Source: Prevotella sp. (GTDB taxonomy: Bacteria; Bacteroidota; Bacteroidia; Bacteroidales; Bacteroidaceae). From it: a stretch of 16,240 nt of DNA. The notes under the pieces are model-generated. The model saw nothing but the letters and a program-made list of their open reading frames with translations, was not told the origin of the DNA and searched no databases. The DNA lies in NCBI GenBank assembly GCA_016283605.1, contig JAEENF010000093.1, forward strand, positions 1-16,240. The letters are read 5' to 3'. The position numbers were made by a program, and so were the translations under genes. Positions 12,943 to 16,240 of this stretch are shown piece by piece. Within the stretch, counting starts at the first letter, position 1; each line of letters starts with the position of its first letter.

Positions 12943-15254
12943 GCGCCTTTCTTCACGGGGGTCGACTCAATAATCTTCATACACTCCTCGTAGGTCAGGT
13001 CGGCCACCTTCTCGTGCAGTGACTTGGGCAGACGGTAGTTCTTGCCGTCATAGGAGAGATAGGGTCCGTAACGGCCGTTGAGGACCTCCAGCTTCAGGTC
13101 TTCCGTGAAGAACTTCAGGTGCTTCTTGGTCTCCTGCTTGCGCTTCTCCTCGATGAGTTCGACGGCGCGCTCGAAGGTGATCGTCATGGGGTCGTCGTCT
13201 TTGGTCAGAGAGGTGTATTTCTTCTCGTGCAACACGTAGGGACCGAACCGTCCGGCTCCGATGGTGACGGGGCTTCCCTCATACTCTCCGAGAGTGCGGG
13301 GCAGCTTGAACAGGTCGAGGGCTTCCTCGAGGGTGATAGTCTCCATGCTCTGTTCCTTGGGCAGCTGTGCAAACTGCGGCTTGCTCTGGTCTTCAGCGGT
13401 ACCGATCTGTATCACAGGTCCGAAACGACCGATCTTCACAAAGACAGGACGCTTGGTCTTCGGGTCAACACCCAGTTGACGCTCGCCGGCCTTATGCTCT
13501 GCGCGGGCGTTCATAGTCTTCTCCACCGTCGGCTCGAAGCTCTTATAGAACGTCTTCAGCATCGACTGCCACTTCTCGTTGCCTTCAGCAATCTTATCGA
13601 AATCCTGCTCCACCTTGGCGGTGAAGTTGTAGTCCATAATTTCATTGAAGTTCTCCATCAGGAAGTCGTTCACCACCAAACCGATATCCGTTGGCAGCAA
13701 CTTACCCTTGTCCGAACCGACCATCTCCTTACGTTTCTTCTGCGCAATCTGTTTGCCTCTCAGCACATCGACGGTGTAGAAGCGCTCCTCGCCTTTCTTG
13801 TCACCCTTCTGCACGTATTCACGCTGCTGGATGGTCGAGATGGTGGGGGCGTAGGTGGAAGGACGACCGATGCCCAGTTCCTCGAGCTTGTGAACGAGAC
13901 TGGCCTCGGTATAGCGCTGCGGTCCCTGGGTGAAACGTTCCTGCGCCAGGATCTCACGACGGGTCAGTTCCTGACCTTTGGTGAGCGGCGGGAGGATGTG
14001 TGAGAACTCATCCTGCTGTTCCTCGTCGTCGATGGACTCACGATAAACCTTGATAAAACCGTCGAACTTCACCACCTCGCCCTGGGCGATAAACTGCTCC
14101 GACTGTGTGGAGATATTGATGTTGACCTGGGTCTTCTCAATCTCGGCATCGGCCATCTGACTGGCGATGGTACGTTTCCAGATCAGGTCGTAGAGCCGTC
14201 GCTCCTGAACCGTACCCTCAATCTCCGCCTTGTCCATATAGGTGGGACGGATGGCCTCGTGGGCCTCCTGGGCTCCTTTCGAACTGGTGTGGTACTGACG
14301 GGTCTTGCTGTATTCCTCACCGTAGAGACTGACAATCTCTTTCTTGCTGGCATTCAGACAGAGGCTGGAGAGGTTCACCGAGTCCGTACGCATATAGGTG
14401 ATCTGTCCGTTTTCGTACAGGTGCTGGGCCACCATCATCGTCTGCGACACGGTGAAGCCCAACTTACGGGCGGCTTCCTGTTGCAGGGTGGAGGTGGTAA
14501 ATGGGGGAGCGGGGGTACGCTTCAATGGCTTCTTGCTGATGCTCTCTACCGTGAAGGTGGCTTCCTTACACTTCTCCAGGAAGGCCTCTACCTCCTCGTG
14601 GGTCTTGAACTTCGTACCCAACTGGGCCTTGACCTCCGTGGCGGAACCGTCGGAATTGGTGATGGCGAAGATGCCGTTGACATTATAGAAGGTCTCGCTC
14701 TTGAAGTCCTGGATCTCACGCTCCCGCTCTACGATGAGACGTACGGCCACACTCTGCACACGACCTGCCGAGAGGGCGGGCTTCACCTTACGCCAGAGCA
14801 CGGGAGAGAGCTTGAAGCCTACCAGACGGTCGAGGATACGACGGGCCTGCTGGGCGTTCACCAGGTTCATGTCGATATGACGCGGATGCTCGATGGCCTC
14901 CAGGATGGCGGGTTTGGTGATCTCGTGGAAGACGATACGGTTGGTCTTGGCCTCGTCCAGTCCCAGCACCTCACACAGATGCCAGGAGATGGCTTCTCCC
15001 TCGCGGTCTTCATCGGATGCGAGCCAGACTTTCTCTGCCTTCTTCGCGTTCGACTTCAGTTCGCTGACGAGTCTCTTCTTGTCATCGGGGATTTCGTATT
15101 CCGGCTCAAGGGTATGGTCATCAATGCTGAGTTCTTTCTTCTTCAGGTCCCGGATATGACCGTAGCTCGACATGACCTTATAGTCGTTACCCAGGAACTT
15201 TTCTATTGTCTTCGCCTTGGCGGGAGACTCTACAATTACGAGGTTCTTTTGCAT
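12939..15254 (-). CDS. topA: DNA topoisomerase I (type IA)
   Basis: This enzyme relaxes negatively supercoiled DNA by passing one strand through a break in the other. The N-terminal TOPRIM domain has NLVIVESPAKAKTIEKFLG at 4-22 and SDEDREGE at 80-87, the metal-binding acidic residues. The active-site Tyr287 lies in ITYMRTDS. The C-terminal third has three short repeats with GRFGP or GRYGP (Topo_C type) and no four-Cys zinc ribbons, unlike E. coli TopA. At 771 residues it is a usual length for the Bacteroidota form. It has its own promoter box upstream and overlaps aroK by four bases. Confidence 0.97.
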   Translation of the reverse strand: MQKNLVIVESPAKAKTIEKFLGNDYKVMSSYGHIRDLKKKELSIDDHTLEPEYEIPDDKKRLVSELKSNAKKAEKVWLASDEDREGEAISWHLCEVLGLDEAKTNRIVFHEITKPAILEAIEHPRHIDMNLVNAQQARRILDRLVGFKLSPVLWRKVKPALSAGRVQSVAVRLIVEREREIQDFKSETFYNVNGIFAITNSDGSATEVKAQLGTKFKTHEEVEAFLEKCKEATFTVESISKKPLKRTPAPPFTTSTLQQEAARKLGFTVSQTMMVAQHLYENGQITYMRTDSVNLSSLCLNASKKEIVSLYGEEYSKTRQYHTSSKGAQEAHEAIRPTYMDKAEIEGTVQERRLYDLIWKRTIASQMADAEIEKTQVNINISTQSEQFIAQGEVVKFDGFIKVYRESIDDEEQQDEFSHILPPLTKGQELTRREILAQERFTQGPQRYTEASLVHKLEELGIGRPSTYAPTISTIQQREYVQKGDKKGEERFYTVDVLRGKQIAQKKRKEMVGSDKGKLLPTDIGLVVNDFLMENFNEIMDYNFTAKVEQDFDKIAEGNEKWQSMLKTFYKSFEPTVEKTMNARAEHKAGERQLGVDPKTKRPVFVKIGRFGPVIQIGTAEDQSKPQFAQLPKEQSMETITLEEALDLFKLPRTLGEYEGSPVTIGAGRFGPYVLHEKKYTSLTKDDDPMTITFERAVELIEEKRKQETKKHLKFFTEDLKLEVLNGRYGPYLSYDGKNYRLPKSLHEKVADLTYEECMKIIESTPVKKGA

Positions 15255-15285
15255 ATTTTCGTGTCGTTATATTAACTTTGGGCTG

Positions 15286-15293
15286 CAAAAGTA
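15286..15293 (-). promoter_or_regulatory. -7 box of topA promoter
   Basis: On the minus strand TACTTTTG matches TAnnTTTG, 31 bases upstream of the topA ATG in the 88-base gap after the NUDIX gene. The topA-aroK-speA-argB transcript probably starts here. No clear -33 TTTG was found at the right distance. Confidence 0.6.
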
Positions 15294-15342
15294 CGCAAAA
15301 AAGTTTCTCCCACCTTATTTATATAGAGGATTTTTGGTTTTA

Positions 15343-15870
15343 TTAACACTTCCGCTGCAAGAAAGTGTGTACGGCCTGTCGGATGGAACGTAGTCCGAAG
15401 CGTTCCACATAGACCTCTCTCAAGGGGAGCCAGGTGGCCTCTGCGGCATCGTCAGCGGCCCGGGCGATGGTGTCGTCCTCCACATGACAGAGGAAGAACA
15501 GGTCGAGGGTGTGGATGTCCATCCCTGAGTATCGGTAGATGTTGGGCACGGAGAAGAGGTACGTCATGTCGCTGACGGTGAGACCGGTCTCTTCCTTGAT
15601 CTCGCGCACCATACCCTGTTCGGCCGTCTCTTCATTGTCCACGAAACCGCCGGGAAGGTCGAGTGTGTCCTTCGCGGGGTCTTTGGCTCGGCGCACCACC
15701 AGCAGCTCGCCTTTGCTATTCAGGATAAAGGCGGCGGTTGAGGCCCTGGGGTTCTGGTAGTACGTGAAACCACAGTCACTGCAGTGTTGGCTGAGTGCGT
15801 TGTGGATCTCGAAATTCTCACTGCCGCACTTCGGACAGAACTTAAATATTTCTAATGGATGCTCCTTCAT
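15343..15870 (-). CDS. NUDIX hydrolase with N-terminal zinc ribbon
   Basis: The protein has 175 residues from the ATG at 15870. A zinc ribbon (C12-P-K-C15 and C30-S-D-C33) precedes the NUDIX domain. The NUDIX box runs from G75 through E81, R89-E90 and E93-E94 to G96, with all catalytic residues present, so pyrophosphohydrolase activity on a nucleotide-type substrate is expected. The ribbon resembles the NudC-type NADH pyrophosphatase layout, but the protein is shorter than NudC, so the substrate is left open. The frame is open to a TTG at 15879 that would overlap the upstream gene by seven bases; the ATG, two bases after that gene's stop, fits better. Confidence 0.9.
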   Translation of the reverse strand: MKEHPLEIFKFCPKCGSENFEIHNALSQHCSDCGFTYYQNPRASTAAFILNSKGELLVVRRAKDPAKDTLDLPGGFVDNEETAEQGMVREIKEETGLTVSDMTYLFSVPNIYRYSGMDIHTLDLFFLCHVEDDTIARAADDAAEATWLPLREVYVERFGLRSIRQAVHTFLQRKC

Positions 15871-15872
15871 GA

Positions 15873-16240
15873 TTACCAATGGTCTGTTCGGAATGGGAAG
15901 AGCGGCAGATTCCCTCCGTTCTTCACGTTGCCGATCTGGAAGTTCTTAAAACAATAGCGTACGGCCACAGGCTTCTTCACCTGCGGACTCTTCACCATGA
16001 TGGCCTCGTCCCAATAGCCGCCACCGGGTTGCCAGAAGTGACGGGCCTCGGCAGGATAAAAGACCTTGTCCTCTCCGGCGATCTCGAAACCTTCCATCTG
16101 CTCGAAGGGGGCGTCGCACCAGTAGTTGTCCTGCGTGTGGATCAGGATGGTGTCGCCTTTGACGGTCATATCCTTATACGACGAACTCTTATACTGGATG
16201 GTCTCAAAACCGTAGTCGCGGTTCAGCGCCGTGAAGGCGA
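15873..16240 (-). CDS. Sialate O-acetylesterase-like protein, C-terminal part
   Basis: The last 122 residues of a gene that continues beyond the right edge; the frame has no stop up to base 16240. The segment matches the end of the sialate O-acetylesterase family (SGNH hydrolases that remove acetyl groups from sialic acids and other glycans): EGFEIAGEDKVFYPA, VKSPQVKKPVAVRYCF, GLPLFPFRTD-like ending NLPLFPFRTDHW. The catalytic Ser and His are in the missing part. Members are usually secreted. It lies two bases upstream of the NUDIX ATG, so the two are probably cotranscribed. Confidence 0.85.
   Translation of the reverse strand, partial: AFTALNRDYGFETIQYKSSSYKDMTVKGDTILIHTQDNYWCDAPFEQMEGFEIAGEDKVFYPAEARHFWQPGGGYWDEAIMVKSPQVKKPVAVRYCFKNFQIGNVKNGGNLPLFPFRTDHW

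Noticed and set aside
14259..15275. Long plus-strand open frame of 338 codons opposite topA
   Set aside because: It is the mirror of a well-supported topA frame, has no recognisable domain, and open antisense frames are expected with this codon usage. The same holds for 13119-14003, 11654-12409 and 9988-10572.
15273..15280. Plus-strand TAACTTTG as a promoter
   Set aside because: It matches TAnnTTTG but faces the 3' end of the minus-strand NUDIX gene with no plus-strand gene downstream.
15871..15879. TTG at 15879 as the NUDIX start
   Set aside because: It overlaps the upstream coding region, while the ATG at 15870 follows the stop by two bases and keeps the whole zinc ribbon.

Overview
The window looks like a chromosomal segment from a member of the Bacteroidales, most likely a Prevotella-type genome. 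The grounds are the repeated Bacteroidota -7 promoter box (TAnnTTTG) in front of several genes, three lipoproteins with the LruC/DUF4842-type Asp-rich motif that is common in this phylum, weak Shine-Dalgarno signals, and the overall gene content. The genus is an inference; no rRNA or other marker was available.

Region 1 (1-6443) is a surface-protein cluster. It holds three neighbouring predicted lipoproteins that look like diverged paralogs: P1 (1-2423, minus, cut by the left edge), P2 (2613-3890, plus) and P3 (4047-6443, minus). P1 and P2 diverge from a 189-base intergenic region; P2 and P3 converge on a perfect 34-base palindromic terminator. Each has a lipobox, a conserved Trp near residues 51-56, an ED...D[YF]D[YM]ND[LV]V motif and a C-terminal Pro/Ala-Tyr block. 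P3 also carries an Asn-ladder solenoid between the first and last domains. The DNA here is visibly more AT-rich than the rest of the window.

Region 2 (6573-8640) begins with a tRNA-Met(CAT) gene on the minus strand and its terminator. Facing it on the plus strand are ribF (FMN/FAD synthesis) and a CPBP-family membrane protease. The tRNA and ribF are fired by divergent, closely spaced promoters.

Region 3 (8640-16240) is a long minus-strand run of core genes. In transcription order these are the end of a sialate O-acetylesterase-like gene, a NUDIX hydrolase, topA, aroK, speA and argB, then after a terminator an ECF sigma factor overlapping a putative anti-sigma factor. topA, aroK, speA and argB are tightly packed behind a topA promoter and end in a hairpin that overlaps the argB stop codon. 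The sigma gene has its own candidate promoter of the classical ECF type (TGTAAC-N16-CGTC), unlike the housekeeping boxes elsewhere, which suggests autoregulation.

The part that may be least described is the trio of LruC-like lipoproteins with its solenoid insertion, nearby 22-base tandem repeat and leader palindrome. No CRISPR array, transposase, phage gene or toxin-antitoxin pair was seen.
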